From assembly GCF_021653995.1 (NCBI RefSeq), contig NZ_JAJJOZ010000002.1:310001-374000 (forward strand): a DNA stretch of 64,000 nucleotides, in the 5' to 3' direction. Positions 1 to 8,326 of this stretch are shown here, piece by piece. Position 1 is the first letter of the stretch. The number at the start of each line of letters is the position of its first letter. The notes under the pieces were generated by a model. It ran no database searches. It was not told the DNA's origin and worked only from the letters and a program-made list of their open reading frames with translations. A program made the position numbers and the translations under genes. Source of the stretch: Allopusillimonas lactea (lineage in GTDB: Bacteria; Pseudomonadota; Gammaproteobacteria; Burkholderiales; Burkholderiaceae_B).

Positions 1-497
1 CGGCCACGGCGTCCCGCGATACTCATGGTTATATCGGTGCCTTCGCGACTGGTTACGCGTGCGGTTTTAGCCTGGGTGAGCGCCGCAGCCAAGCCTTCGA
101 TCTCGGGACGCAGACTGTTGAAATCGGCGTTCCAACCTTCGGCCATGAAAAAATTGGGTAGCGAAGATTCGGGCAGAACGATTACGCCCACACCCGCACG
201 GGTAGCCTGTTGCCGTGCTTCAGTGTGGGCCGCATTGGCCTGGGTCAATGCAATAACCAGGTGGGACGACCGCATGGCCTGGGCGACGATGGGTGAGAAC
301 TGTTGGCCATGCCGCTTGGCGCCGGGTATTTGCAGCAGATGCAGGTTTGCGCCTGACTCCTGGACAGCGATGGCCAGCGCCTGTACGTTGTGCTCGGTGT
401 GGAAGTCATACAGGACTAGCACATCCATACCGGGCTTGGCCGAACCCAGCAGATTGACTACTTTCCGTGCGTTATCCAGCTTCAGCAGTGTATTCAT
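1..497 (-). CDS. M29/AmpS-like or NicX-like metal-dependent enzyme, partial (N-terminal part)
   Basis: The first 165 residues of a protein that runs off the left edge. The start is an ATG at 497 that overlaps the upstream aminotransferase stop (ATGA, 494-497), so the two genes are translationally coupled. The visible part looks like the COG2309/M29 aminopeptidase-like fold: an N-terminal nucleotide-like beta-alpha segment, a middle stretch reading VIVLPESSLPNFFMAEGW, and near the edge the motif TSREGTDITMSIAGR, which resembles the 'GTDLT' segment of M29 family proteins. 2,5-dihydroxypyridine dioxygenase (NicX) belongs to the same superfamily. The metal ligands lie further downstream and are outside the window, so peptidase and ring-cleaving dioxygenase cannot be separated. 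Neighbours suggest nitrogen-compound catabolism. This is family-level inference only. Confidence 0.55.
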   Translation of the reverse strand, partial: MNTLLKLDNARKVVNLLGSAKPGMDVLVLYDFHTEHNVQALAIAVQESGANLHLLQIPGAKRHGQQFSPIVAQAMRSSHLVIALTQANAAHTEARQQATRAGVGVIVLPESSLPNFFMAEGWNADFNSLRPEIEGLAAALTQAKTARVTSREGTDITMSIAGRRG

Positions 498-1813
498 GCG
501 GAAACCTCGGACGGTGTAGAGATGCCGACCGCTTGTATCGACGCGTCCAGAATATCCAGGCCCTCCTTGAGCTGATCGAGCGGGATATTGAGCGGCCCCA
601 GAAAGCGCAGCACATTGCCCTCGGCACCCGCCTTCACCAAGATGAGCCCACGCTGATACGCATGCTCGACGATGCGGGCGGCGAGCTTGCCAGCGGGCTT
701 GCGCGTTTCGCGGTCTTCGACGATCTCAATAGCGAGCATTGCGCCGAGACCCCGGACCTCGCCTATGATCGGATAGCGGTGCGCCCATTGTTCGAACCTG
801 GCGCGAATGATGTTGCCGATGGCCCGGGCTTTTGCTGGATAGTCGTCGCGCTCCATGATGCGTAGGGTAGCCAGCGCAGCAGCGCACGAAAGCGGATTGC
901 CCGCGTAGGTGCCGCCCAGCCCACCCACTTGTGGGGCATCCATCAGTTCGCTGCGGCCAACCACTGCGGCGATGGGCATGCCGCCTCCCATGGACTTCGC
1001 CAATGTGTACAGGTCCGCCTCAATGCCCGAGTGTTCGGTCGCAAACCATTCTCCTGTACGGCAAAAGCCTGATTGGATCTCGTCGGCGATCAATACGATG
1101 CCGTGCCGGCTGCAGTACGCACGCAATTGCCGCAGGAAACCGGGAGGAAATACGTGAAAGCCGCCTTCACCCTGGACGGGCTCGAAGATGATCGCTGCAA
1201 CCTGCTGGGGCGTAATCTCGCTGTCGATCATGTGGGCAAAGTGCTCGAAGGCATCGTCGGAACTACCCGGAAACGGAGCGCGATAGACTTCGCTCGCCAA
1301 AGGCCCGAAGCCGCTCTTGTAGACGGGTGCCTTGGCGGTCAAGCTGAGCGCCATGAACGTGCGGCCATGAAAGGCGTTGCTGAAGGCGACGATGGCGGGA
1401 CGGCCGGTGGCGCACCGTGCAATCTTGATAGCGTTTTCCACCGCTTCGGCGCCCGAGTTCTGCAGCATTGCTTTTTTGTCGGCCTGCCCCGGCACGCGCT
1501 TTACAAGCGCGTGGGCAAGATCAATATAGCCGGGGTACATGACGATATTGAAGCAAGTGTGCAGAAAAGCGTCGGCCTGGTCTTTGATCGCCTGCACCAC
1601 TTCGGGATGTGCGTGCCCGACGTTGAGTGTGCCGATGCCACCGGCGAAATCAATGTAGCGGTGGCCGTCCAGGTCGACCAGTTCCGCACCTGCTGCAGAC
1701 TTGGCGAAGATGGGCGGCCCGTTCGCTACGCCACGCGCAACCACGGTATTGCGTTGCTGCAGGTAGTCGGCACATGATGGTCCGGGCAGAGCTTTGCCGT
1801 GGGATGGATTCAT
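494..1813 (-). CDS. class III omega-aminotransferase, 4-aminobutyrate aminotransferase-like
   Basis: A PLP-dependent class III aminotransferase of 439 residues, the usual length for GabT-type enzymes. It should move an amino group from an omega-amino acid or amine to 2-oxoglutarate in the cytoplasm. Visible landmarks are NSGAEA (119-124, phosphate-binding side), EPVQGEGG (E211), ADEIQSGF (PLP-pyridine Asp244) and the Schiff-base lysine in LAKSMGGGMP (K273). I chose ATG 1813 because AGGAGACA lies just upstream; the frame is open further upstream but that would enter the regulatory region. It is followed by an overlapping M29/NicX-like gene and is divergent from a GntR regulator. Exact substrate is not evident; GABA is one possibility among several. 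Confidence 0.85.
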   Translation of the reverse strand: MNPSHGKALPGPSCADYLQQRNTVVARGVANGPPIFAKSAAGAELVDLDGHRYIDFAGGIGTLNVGHAHPEVVQAIKDQADAFLHTCFNIVMYPGYIDLAHALVKRVPGQADKKAMLQNSGAEAVENAIKIARCATGRPAIVAFSNAFHGRTFMALSLTAKAPVYKSGFGPLASEVYRAPFPGSSDDAFEHFAHMIDSEITPQQVAAIIFEPVQGEGGFHVFPPGFLRQLRAYCSRHGIVLIADEIQSGFCRTGEWFATEHSGIEADLYTLAKSMGGGMPIAAVVGRSELMDAPQVGGLGGTYAGNPLSCAAALATLRIMERDDYPAKARAIGNIIRARFEQWAHRYPIIGEVRGLGAMLAIEIVEDRETRKPAGKLAARIVEHAYQRGLILVKAGAEGNVLRFLGPLNIPLDQLKEGLDILDASIQAVGISTPSEVSA

Positions 1814-1910
1814 GCTGATTGTCTCCTCTTGTCTTGAGTGTGCCGGCTGGAATTTTTGCTTTGGGCCGGGCGCTGATGCATACGCATTCGAGCGCATTAT
1901 GTGGCTCAAT

Positions 1911-1974
1911 ACAATATTGTGTCAATAGTGCATGTTAACAACAATCCAAAATTGTGCACAATTCTGGATATAAT
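1911..1974 (+). promoter_or_regulatory. divergent promoter/operator region between the aminotransferase and the GntR gene
   Basis: This AT-rich stretch holds a perfect 14-bp palindrome AATTGTGCACAATT (1950-1963) inside a near-perfect 22-bp inverted repeat (1946-1967, outer arms CCA/TGG). A second palindrome, ACAATATTGT, lies at 1911-1920. A TATAAT hexamer (1969-1974) directly follows the larger palindrome and would suit the GntR gene as a -10 box. The layout fits an operator bound by the adjacent GntR/FCD protein, controlling itself and the divergent operon. The binding itself is inference. Confidence 0.55.
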
Positions 1975-2037
1975 AAAGCACGTCGAAAATCTCCTGTCCT
2001 GATACTATTGCCAGGCAAGTAACTACTGCAATTGCAT

Positions 2038-2736
2038 ATGGAAAATCGCATAAAGAACGTGTTGAAGGCAGGCCCCAAACCTGCGCGCGCTGCGGCCCAG
2101 AGTACAAGGTCTATCATCGCCGATCTGCGCCGCAGAATTTCCTCCCAGGAACTACTGCCGGGTTCCCGGATACCCGAAGAGGACCTGGCCGCGTCTTATG
2201 GCGTACCACGTGCCAAAGTACGCGAGGTGCTTGCCGTCTTGGAGGACAGGGGCTTGGTGGAGCGGATCCCTAACAAAGGGGCTGTCGTGTCATCTGTGGA
2301 TATGGAAACCACATATCGCCTGTATGAGGTTCGCGAGGCACTCGATACGCTGACCGTGCGCCTGGCAATGCGCAATGCGAGCGATGACGATTGGCAGGAA
2401 ATGGCCAACCTGCTGGGATCTGGGTTTGAAGAAAGCCTGCGTCAAGGCGATATTGCAACGCACGTAGCCGCGATTATGACATTCAGGGATCGCCTGAAAG
2501 AGATCGCCGGCAACCCGATTCTTTCAGATCTTATCGAGCGGGTATATGATCGGACCCGAGTAACGATGCGTCGGGTTGCGCTCTTGCCGGGCCGGGCAGA
2601 GATGGGTATTCATCAGTACCGCGATCTTCTGCAGGCCATGCAAAGTGGTGATATGGCTGCAGCAGACCGACGGGTGCAAGAACTGAATGAAAGCGCTCGT
2701 GAGTACATGGAGCGCTACAAGAATTACGTGCTTTAG
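2038..2736 (+). CDS. GntR-family transcriptional regulator with FCD domain
   Basis: A 232-residue regulator with a GntR winged helix-turn-helix at about 24-86 (RIPEEDLAASYGVPRAKVRE is the recognition region) followed by an all-helical FCD effector domain at about 93-220. I use ATG 2038; a TTG two codons earlier is possible. FCD proteins usually bind small organic acids through a metal held by Asp and three His. Here the canonical FH of the first helix reads FR (MTFRDRLKEIAGN) and the last His-containing helix reads ELNESA, so the metal site appears incomplete. It is divergent from the aminotransferase operon, with a palindrome between them, and is probably its regulator. Confidence 0.85.
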   Translation: MENRIKNVLKAGPKPARAAAQSTRSIIADLRRRISSQELLPGSRIPEEDLAASYGVPRAKVREVLAVLEDRGLVERIPNKGAVVSSVDMETTYRLYEVREALDTLTVRLAMRNASDDDWQEMANLLGSGFEESLRQGDIATHVAAIMTFRDRLKEIAGNPILSDLIERVYDRTRVTMRRVALLPGRAEMGIHQYRDLLQAMQSGDMAAADRRVQELNESAREYMERYKNYVL

Positions 2737-2816
2737 CGGGGGCCGTTTTGTTTGAAGGCGGGGCCGATGGCACCGCCGCCGGGATTAAAACGTTGCCCAC
2801 CCTGGCGCTGCCTGCA

Positions 2817-3389
2817 CTAGCGCTTGGGCGGCAGCACCTGCAGCACGCGGTTCACGAACTGCTCGAACTCCACCATATACTTGCGCAGGAATTCTTCGGT
2901 CGCGGGGACGGTGACTGTGCCGTCGTCGGTGATCAGCCCTGGCGTGAAGTGGATGTAGGCTTCGGGCGAGTTCATCTGCGGCGAATTGCAGAAGCTGAGG
3001 GCGCTGCGCAGGCTTTGCTGCGCCACGGCGGTGCCGATGGACCCTGGCGAGGCGCCGATGACGGCGGATGGCTTGTGGGTGAATGAGTTGGTGCCATAGG
3101 GCCGGCTGGCCCAGTCAATGGCGTTCTTGAGCCCGCCGGGGATGCCGCGGTTGTATTCAGGGGTGACGAAGAGCAGGGCGTCCACGCCGGCAATGGCATC
3201 CTTGAACGCGCGTGCCACGGGCGGAAAATCGCTGTCGTAATCGTAGCTGTACAGCGGCAGGTCTTTGAACGAGATCTCGACGAATTCGAGATCCTTGGGC
3301 GCCAGGCGAATCAGCGCTTTGGCCAGTTTGCGGTTGATGGAGCCTTTGGCAAGGCTGCCGATCATGTAGCCGACTTTGTAGGTTGCCAT
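2817..3389 (-). CDS. NAD(P)H-dependent FMN reductase (flavodoxin-like fold)
   Basis: A 190-residue flavodoxin-like oxidoreductase of the NADPH-dependent FMN reductase family (chromate/azo reductase-like). The N-terminus shows the phosphate-binding loop region GSLAKGSINRKLAK. The signature LFVTPEYNRGIPGGLKNAIDWASRP is recognisable in two parts, TPEYNRG and LKNAIDW, and contacts the flavin. It would transfer electrons from NAD(P)H to FMN or to quinone-like or metal substrates in the cytoplasm. I chose ATG 3389 because an AAGGGG Shine-Dalgarno sits six bases ahead; the ATG at 3395 abuts it and is less likely. It stands alone, 263 bp downstream of the carbamoylase-type gene start region, with no partner that defines a substrate. 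Confidence 0.85.
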   Translation of the reverse strand: MATYKVGYMIGSLAKGSINRKLAKALIRLAPKDLEFVEISFKDLPLYSYDYDSDFPPVARAFKDAIAGVDALLFVTPEYNRGIPGGLKNAIDWASRPYGTNSFTHKPSAVIGASPGSIGTAVAQQSLRSALSFCNSPQMNSPEAYIHFTPGLITDDGTVTVPATEEFLRKYMVEFEQFVNRVLQVLPPKR

Positions 3390-3652
3390 GAACATCCCCT
3401 TTTCTTCGTGATGAGTACAGGTAGTGGAACCGGGTGTGCAAGCGTGGGCTCGACGCCGCTGATGCACAGTGTGCCGCGTCAGGATGACATTATCCTGAAG
3501 TCTGCCAGACGTGGTGGCGGGTGTATAGGCACACACGCGGCAATCGCTGTGCCTGGCGCCGCCGCGCACCCCTGGCGCATTGCCGTGAATACTGCCAAGC
3601 AGCTAACCCGCAGCCGGCAGACCCGCCGCGCCCGTCGCTTCCATGTGCCGCC

Positions 3653-4954
3653 TCAGCCGCCCAAGGCCTGGTCCAACCCCATTAGCGTGGCAGCAAGCAC
3701 ACGTGTGCCGTCCAGCAGTTGTTCAGGTTCAATCCACTCTTCCGGGCAGTGGCTGCGCCCGTTCAGGCAGGGGATGAACACCATACCCATGGGGCCACTG
3801 CAAGCCATATAGGCAGCGTCGTGGCCCGCGCCGCTGGGCATGGTGAGTGTGGCATAGCCCAACTGCCCTGCGGACTGCGTGATGGCATCCATGATCATTG
3901 GTGAGCAGGCAGTGGGGTGGGACCGGCTCAGCGCACGCATGCTCGCGGTGACGCGAACCTGTGCGAGCGCGCCACTATAGTCAGCCAGCAGGGCTTCAGG
4001 AAAGGTATCGAGCACAGCGTCGCTGTCGCTGCGCACTTCGAGCGTCAACACCGCTTTGCCAGGCACCGCATTGGGAGCGTTGGGGCTTATCTCGATGCGG
4101 CCCACCGTCGCCACGACATAATGCGGCTGGCCGCTCAGCGCACTAGCGCGCTGGTAGGCTGCGTCGATGAGCCGGGATGCCCCCACCAGCGCATCGCGAC
4201 GCAGATCCATGGGCGTGGTGCCGGCGTGGTCGGGCTGGCCGACGATGTCGATCTGTACGCGGCGAATGCCGACGATGTGGCTGACAACGCCAATGGGAAT
4301 TTGCCGCGCTTCCAGTACGGGCCCTTGCTCGATATGCAGCTCGACAAACGCCGCCGTGCCGCCGGCTAGCCTGGCGGGGGGTAAAAGCAGGCCCGGATTG
4401 GCGCCGATGCGCCGCATGCCTTGTGCCAGCGTTTCGCCATCGGCGCGTGTGCAGGCCAGCATGGCCTCGTCAAGCATACCGACAGCGCCGCGGCTGCCCA
4501 CGCAGGAAATGCCGTAATCGCTGGGCTCCTCGGACAGAAAATCAACCACTTCGAAGGGGTGTTCAAGCGTGACGCTGGCGTCTTGCAGGGCGTGTGCCAC
4601 CTCGATACCCGCCAACACACCGATAATGCCGTCGAACCGGCCGCCTGCGACCACCGTATCGCAATGCGAACCGGTGACGAGCGGGGCGGCGTCCGCGCGT
4701 GTGCCCGGCCGCCGTCCCACCAGGTTGCCGGCCGCGTCCAGCGCCACTCGCAGGCCTGCCGCCTCCATCTCCGCGCGCAGCCATGCGCGCGAGGCATCAT
4801 GCAGCGGTGTGAAGGCGCGCCGTGTCCAGGGGCGGTTGGGTTCGGTGAAGGCTGACAGTGCCTCGATGCGGCGCCACAACCGTGCACTGTCCAGGTGCGC
4901 CAACACTGCAGCCTGCACGGTGGAGAGAGAATCGCGGGAAGGTGGTGTGTTCAT
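3653..4954 (-). CDS. M20-family Zn-dependent amidase (N-carbamoyl-L-amino-acid hydrolase / allantoate amidohydrolase type)
   Basis: A 433-residue M20 peptidase-family amidohydrolase. The family hydrolyses N-carbamoyl amino acids, allantoate or ureidoglycolate-type substrates with two metal ions. Visible metal-site motifs are GSHCDTVVAGGRFDG (His/Asp ligands), the EE pair in LSEEPSDYG, and HIEQGPVLE (His ligand and HxEQGP signature typical of the AmaB/HyuC/AllC group); a further His lies in SGAGHDAAYM. It is the last gene of an apparent three-gene operon behind a Bug-type binding protein and a formylglutamate amidohydrolase-like gene, 88 bp downstream of the latter. That context suggests uptake and stepwise deacylation of an N-substituted amino acid. 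The exact substrate is not decided by sequence. Confidence 0.85.
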   Translation of the reverse strand: MNTPPSRDSLSTVQAAVLAHLDSARLWRRIEALSAFTEPNRPWTRRAFTPLHDASRAWLRAEMEAAGLRVALDAAGNLVGRRPGTRADAAPLVTGSHCDTVVAGGRFDGIIGVLAGIEVAHALQDASVTLEHPFEVVDFLSEEPSDYGISCVGSRGAVGMLDEAMLACTRADGETLAQGMRRIGANPGLLLPPARLAGGTAAFVELHIEQGPVLEARQIPIGVVSHIVGIRRVQIDIVGQPDHAGTTPMDLRRDALVGASRLIDAAYQRASALSGQPHYVVATVGRIEISPNAPNAVPGKAVLTLEVRSDSDAVLDTFPEALLADYSGALAQVRVTASMRALSRSHPTACSPMIMDAITQSAGQLGYATLTMPSGAGHDAAYMACSGPMGMVFIPCLNGRSHCPEEWIEPEQLLDGTRVLAATLMGLDQALGG

Positions 4955-4968
4955 AGCCGGTATCGTAA

Positions 4969-4999
4969 TGTGCGCCGCTGGCGGCGAATGCCGCCGGGT
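4969..4999. repeat. REP-like intergenic repeat, copy B
   Basis: TGTGCGCC at 4969-4976 is followed by the hairpin GGCGGC-GAAT-GCCGCC (4980-4995) and GGG. The same arrangement recurs at 5930-5959 in the next intergenic gap of the operon. Confidence 0.5.
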
Positions 5000-5011
5000 G
5001 CACGCAATAGG

Positions 5012-5037
5012 TGTGTGCGATGCCTGTGTGCGATGCC
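5012..5037. repeat. perfect 13-bp tandem duplication
   Basis: TGTGTGCGATGCC occurs twice in tandem (5012-5024 and 5025-5037), immediately downstream of the formylglutamate amidohydrolase-like gene. No function is visible; it is compatible with slippage. Confidence 0.6.
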
Positions 5038-5042
5038 GCGGG

Positions 5043-5921
5043 TCACGCCACTTGTGCGCGCGTCCATTCCACCAATGCGGCCGTCAGTGCGCCGAAGTCA
5101 GCCCGCAGCTTGTCGTATCCCGCACTCGGTCGCAGCAAAGCCTCGTCCATGTACAGCTTGCGGTTCACCTCGATCTGCAGGCTGTGGCGTCCCTGCGAAG
5201 GTTGGCCGTAGCGGCGTACGATCTCGACCCCTTTGTATGGATCATTCACGGCAACGTTGTAGCCACGCGCCCGCAGCCAGTCAGCCACAAAGGTATGAAA
5301 TTCGGGGCCGGCGGTGGCGCCATCGCGGTCGCCCAGCACAAAATCGGGGTGGACCATGCCGGGTTTGTCGGTGGCGAACTGTGCCGCCACAGCGGGCATG
5401 GAATGGCAATTGATGTGCCATACCTTGCCGAAGCGTGCGTGGGCCGCATCCAGCGTTGCTTTGAGATGATCGTGATAGGGCACCCAGCACGCAGCGATCC
5501 GATGCCGTACTTCATCGTGAGACAGCTTGCGGTCATACAAAGGAGTGCCATCGTCCATCATGCGCCAGATCAGGCCTTTGCCCAGCTTTACCTTGGGCGA
5601 GTCGGGCAGCGGTTCTGGCCATGGTGTTTCGAACAGGGTCGAGTCAATCTCGTCGATATTGCGGTTGGCATCGATATAGCTGCGCGGAAATCGTGCGGCC
5701 AGCAGCGGTACGCCCTGCGCTGGCGCGTCGCCCCAAAGGTCGGCCACCCAGGTGTCTTCGGCGGTGCGCAGCACGCCATGTGCCAATGCGGGGGAGAAAT
5801 CGGGTGGGTATTCGGTGCCGCTGTGCGGCGAGTCGAGCACCAGCGGGGCGCTGGGTTCGGCGTGGGGGTAGGCGTCGGGGGCGGTAAAACGGTAAGACAG
5901 CGGCTGTGTGGAGAAATGCAT
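5043..5921 (-). CDS. N-formylglutamate amidohydrolase family protein (HutG-like)
   Basis: A 292-residue member of the N-formylglutamate amidohydrolase family, a zinc hydrolase that releases formate from N-formyl-L-glutamate in the histidine pathway and related acyl amino acids. The N-terminal signature DSPHSGTEYP and the conserved RSYIDANRNIDEID segment are clear, as is the later WHINCHSMP with a catalytic-site His. No hutH/U/I genes are nearby, so histidine degradation is not implied. The ATG at 5921 is preferred to an upstream in-frame TTG at 5939. It lies between a Bug protein gene and a carbamoylase-type amidase on the same strand, suggesting an operon acting on an N-acylated or N-carbamoylated amino acid. 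Confidence 0.85.
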   Translation of the reverse strand: MHFSTQPLSYRFTAPDAYPHAEPSAPLVLDSPHSGTEYPPDFSPALAHGVLRTAEDTWVADLWGDAPAQGVPLLAARFPRSYIDANRNIDEIDSTLFETPWPEPLPDSPKVKLGKGLIWRMMDDGTPLYDRKLSHDEVRHRIAACWVPYHDHLKATLDAAHARFGKVWHINCHSMPAVAAQFATDKPGMVHPDFVLGDRDGATAGPEFHTFVADWLRARGYNVAVNDPYKGVEIVRRYGQPSQGRHSLQIEVNRKLYMDEALLRPSAGYDKLRADFGALTAALVEWTRAQVA

Positions 5922-5929
5922 GATGTGTG

Positions 5930-5959
5930 TGTGCGCCAAGGCGGCGCAATGCCGCCCGG
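5930..5959. repeat. REP-like intergenic repeat, copy A
   Basis: TGTGCGCC (5930-5937) precedes the hairpin GGCGGC-GCAAT-GCCGCC (5940-5956) and CGG. It matches copy B at 4969-4999 in element order and in most bases. Each copy sits just upstream of a gene of the same operon. Confidence 0.5.
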
Positions 5960-5973
5960 GCGCGAGCGAGGGG

Positions 5974-6957
5974 TTATTTAAGCTCGATATGGGCTTCCTT
6001 CACAATGCGCGCGTTACGTGCGATCGTGTCGGAGATGGTTTGTGCGAATGCCTCGGGGCTGTCGCCAACGGGTGTTGCGCCAAGTTTGGCCAGCTTGGCC
6101 TTGACATCATCCCTGGCCAGCAAGCCCACCGTAGCCTTGTTCAGCTTGGCAAGTACGTCTGGTGCGAGGCCGACTGGGGCGATCAGGCCGAACCACGATG
6201 CGTCATTCACCGGCTTGAGCCCCACTTCGGTGAAAGTAGGCACATCGGGCAAGGCACTGGAGCGCTCAGGGGCGGCCACGGCCAGCGCGCGCAGTTTGCC
6301 GGCAGTGACATGCGGCAAGGATGAAGGCAGGTTATCGAACAGCACGTTTACCTGGCCGGCCAACGTATCGGTAAGCGCGGGGCCAACACCACGGTACGGA
6401 ACGTGCAGCAGGTCCACGCCTGCTGTCTTCTTGAACAGCTCGCCCATCATGTTGGACACCGAACCATTGCCGGCCGACGCGTAGCTGAACTTGCCGGGCG
6501 CCTGCTTTGCCAGGGCAAGAAATTCTTTCATGTTGTTGGCCGGCACGCTGGCGTTGACGACCATGATGTTAGGGACGGCGGCAAGATTGGTGATGGGCTG
6601 GAAATCTTTTTGCGCATCGAAGGGCAACTGCTTGTACACCACCGGGTTGATGCCGTGGGTGCTGACAGTGGCGATGCCCAGGGTGTAGCCGTCGGGCTTG
6701 GCGGCGGCCAGCGATGCCGTGCCAATAGAGCCGCCCGCGCCGGCGCGGTTTTCTACCACAATGGGCTGGCCCAGCGCCTTCCCGAGCTCATCGGACACAA
6801 TGCGGCCGACGATGTCTGTGGTGCCGCCGGCGGCGAACGGTACGATCAGTGTGATGGGCTTGGCCGGGTAGTCGGCCGCTGCGGCGGCGCCTGCGAACGA
6901 CACGGTAAAGGCGGCGCCCGCGATACAGAGGCGGCGGGCAAATGTGCGGTGATGCAT
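5974..6957 (-). CDS. Bug/TctC-type tripartite tricarboxylate transporter substrate-binding protein
   Basis: A 327-residue periplasmic solute receptor. It has an N-terminal signal peptide (hydrophobic stretch to about residue 27, ending GAAAAA) and the mature start YPAKPITLIVPFAAGGTTD, which is the hallmark of Bug proteins; the loop around LPHVTAGKLRALAV is also typical. Such proteins bind small carboxylates or amino acids for TctAB-type transporters, but no tctA or tctB is nearby. The family is greatly expanded in Bordetella and relatives, where most members are orphans. It leads an operon with two amidohydrolases and is divergent from a LysR regulator, which likely controls it. Confidence 0.9.
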   Translation of the reverse strand: MHHRTFARRLCIAGAAFTVSFAGAAAAADYPAKPITLIVPFAAGGTTDIVGRIVSDELGKALGQPIVVENRAGAGGSIGTASLAAAKPDGYTLGIATVSTHGINPVVYKQLPFDAQKDFQPITNLAAVPNIMVVNASVPANNMKEFLALAKQAPGKFSYASAGNGSVSNMMGELFKKTAGVDLLHVPYRGVGPALTDTLAGQVNVLFDNLPSSLPHVTAGKLRALAVAAPERSSALPDVPTFTEVGLKPVNDASWFGLIAPVGLAPDVLAKLNKATVGLLARDDVKAKLAKLGATPVGDSPEAFAQTISDTIARNARIVKEAHIELK

Positions 6958-7179
6958 GAGGTCTCCTGTATTGGAATAATGTCCCGGCGCGGAAGCATGC
7001 CCGCTCCAGGTCGAACGTATTGATTCTGGCCTCTGCGTAGCGCGTTGTGCAATCGAAAGATATTCAGTAATCTATTCCATTTGGTAATACCTGGATATTG
7101 CCTGAGATGGCGAGTCGGGCTGTCGCATGGCCGGGCGGGCAGGTGGTTGCTATCGGTTTATCTTGAGAATTAAAAGCTT

Positions 7180-8100
7180 ATGCGCAGGTTTTGCCCGACG
7201 TTGACAGAGTTGCAAGCGTTTGAAGCAGCAGCGCGGCAAGGTAGTTTCACACGCGCCGCCCAGGAAATGTGCATCACTCAAGGGGCGATCAGCAAGCAGG
7301 TCAAGAACCTGGAGGAATTCCTTGGCGTTGATTTGTTCGTGCGTGGTCGCCACGGCTTGATGCTGACCAGTGCCGGCCGTCGTTATCTGCATGAAGTCGG
7401 CGGCAGCCTGAACCGCATTGAGGCCGCCACGCTGTCGCTGATGACGCAGCCGGGGCTGGGCGGGGTGCTCAGGCTTACCAGCATGCCATCTTTCGGCACC
7501 AAGTGGCTGATTCGCCGCTTGCCCGCGCTGCGCGAGCAATGTCCCGATCTGCAGATTGAATTTCTGCCGCACCGCATGGGCTATGACTTCTCGTCGCCCG
7601 AGGTGGATGCATCCATACGCTTTGGCAGTGGCGTGTGGCCCGACTGCCAGGCAGACTACATCGCCGGAAGGGAGGTGGTGCCGGTCTGCCATCCGGGCCT
7701 GTTCAGTGTGCCGCCGCGCACACCTCCAGATCTGTTGGCACAACCGCTGCTGCATCACACCACCGTCCAGCAGTCTTGGGCAGACTGGTTTGCATCGGCG
7801 GGCTTCGATAACGTCGCGGCGTGGGCTGGGCCGCGTTTCGATCAGTTCACGCTGTTGATCCAGGCTGCTATGGCCGGATTTGGCACCGCGTTGATCCCGC
7901 GCTGCCTGATCGAGGATGAGCTCGCAAGCGGTAAGCTGGTGGTGCCGCTGCGTATTCCAGCCGACGCCAAAAGCGCCTACTACCTGTGCTACCCGGAACA
8001 CAAAAGCGTGTTGCCCACTGTGCAGGCTTTTCGCCGATGGCTACTGGACACCGCGGCCGTTGATGAACAAAAGAACGCGAGCTCGTACTTGGGCGGTTAA
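7180..8100 (+). CDS. LysR-family transcriptional regulator (GcvA-like)
   Basis: A 306-residue LysR regulator with the N-terminal helix-turn-helix (LQAFEAAARQGSFTRAAQEM, then CITQGAISKQVKNLE) and a C-terminal periplasmic-binding-like effector domain resembling the GcvA/AmpR group (FGTKWLIRRLPALREQ is typical). It is divergently transcribed from the Bug protein/amidohydrolase operon across a 222-bp gap. The usual LysR arrangement implies it regulates that operon in response to its substrate. No effector can be named. Confidence 0.9.
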   Translation: MRRFCPTLTELQAFEAAARQGSFTRAAQEMCITQGAISKQVKNLEEFLGVDLFVRGRHGLMLTSAGRRYLHEVGGSLNRIEAATLSLMTQPGLGGVLRLTSMPSFGTKWLIRRLPALREQCPDLQIEFLPHRMGYDFSSPEVDASIRFGSGVWPDCQADYIAGREVVPVCHPGLFSVPPRTPPDLLAQPLLHHTTVQQSWADWFASAGFDNVAAWAGPRFDQFTLLIQAAMAGFGTALIPRCLIEDELASGKLVVPLRIPADAKSAYYLCYPEHKSVLPTVQAFRRWLLDTAAVDEQKNASSYLGG

Positions 8101-8263
8101 TCTCTCCATCGTGCAGCCATCTTTCAAGTTCTGCCTTCTTCCGCCTTCATTAAGCGCATATCAGCGCGCTATATCATGCCATCGGTTGATTTTGCAAGGA
8201 GACGATGTGTTCTGATATTTGCCAGAAATCGTTGTAAGTTAACAACGTATTATGAATAGCATT

Positions 8264-8282
8264 GAGAATGATTCTAGTTAAG
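8264..8282 (+). promoter_or_regulatory. Fur-box-like sequence upstream of the siderophore receptor
   Basis: GAGAATGATTCTAGTTAAG matches 12 of 19 positions of the GATAATGATAATCATTATC consensus by my count. It lies about 45 bp ahead of the TonB receptor start in an AT-rich gap, where iron control is expected. Confidence 0.45.
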
Positions 8283-8326
8283 CAATAAGATGCTGAACTT
8301 TATTTCCAACTATTCAATAGAGCATC

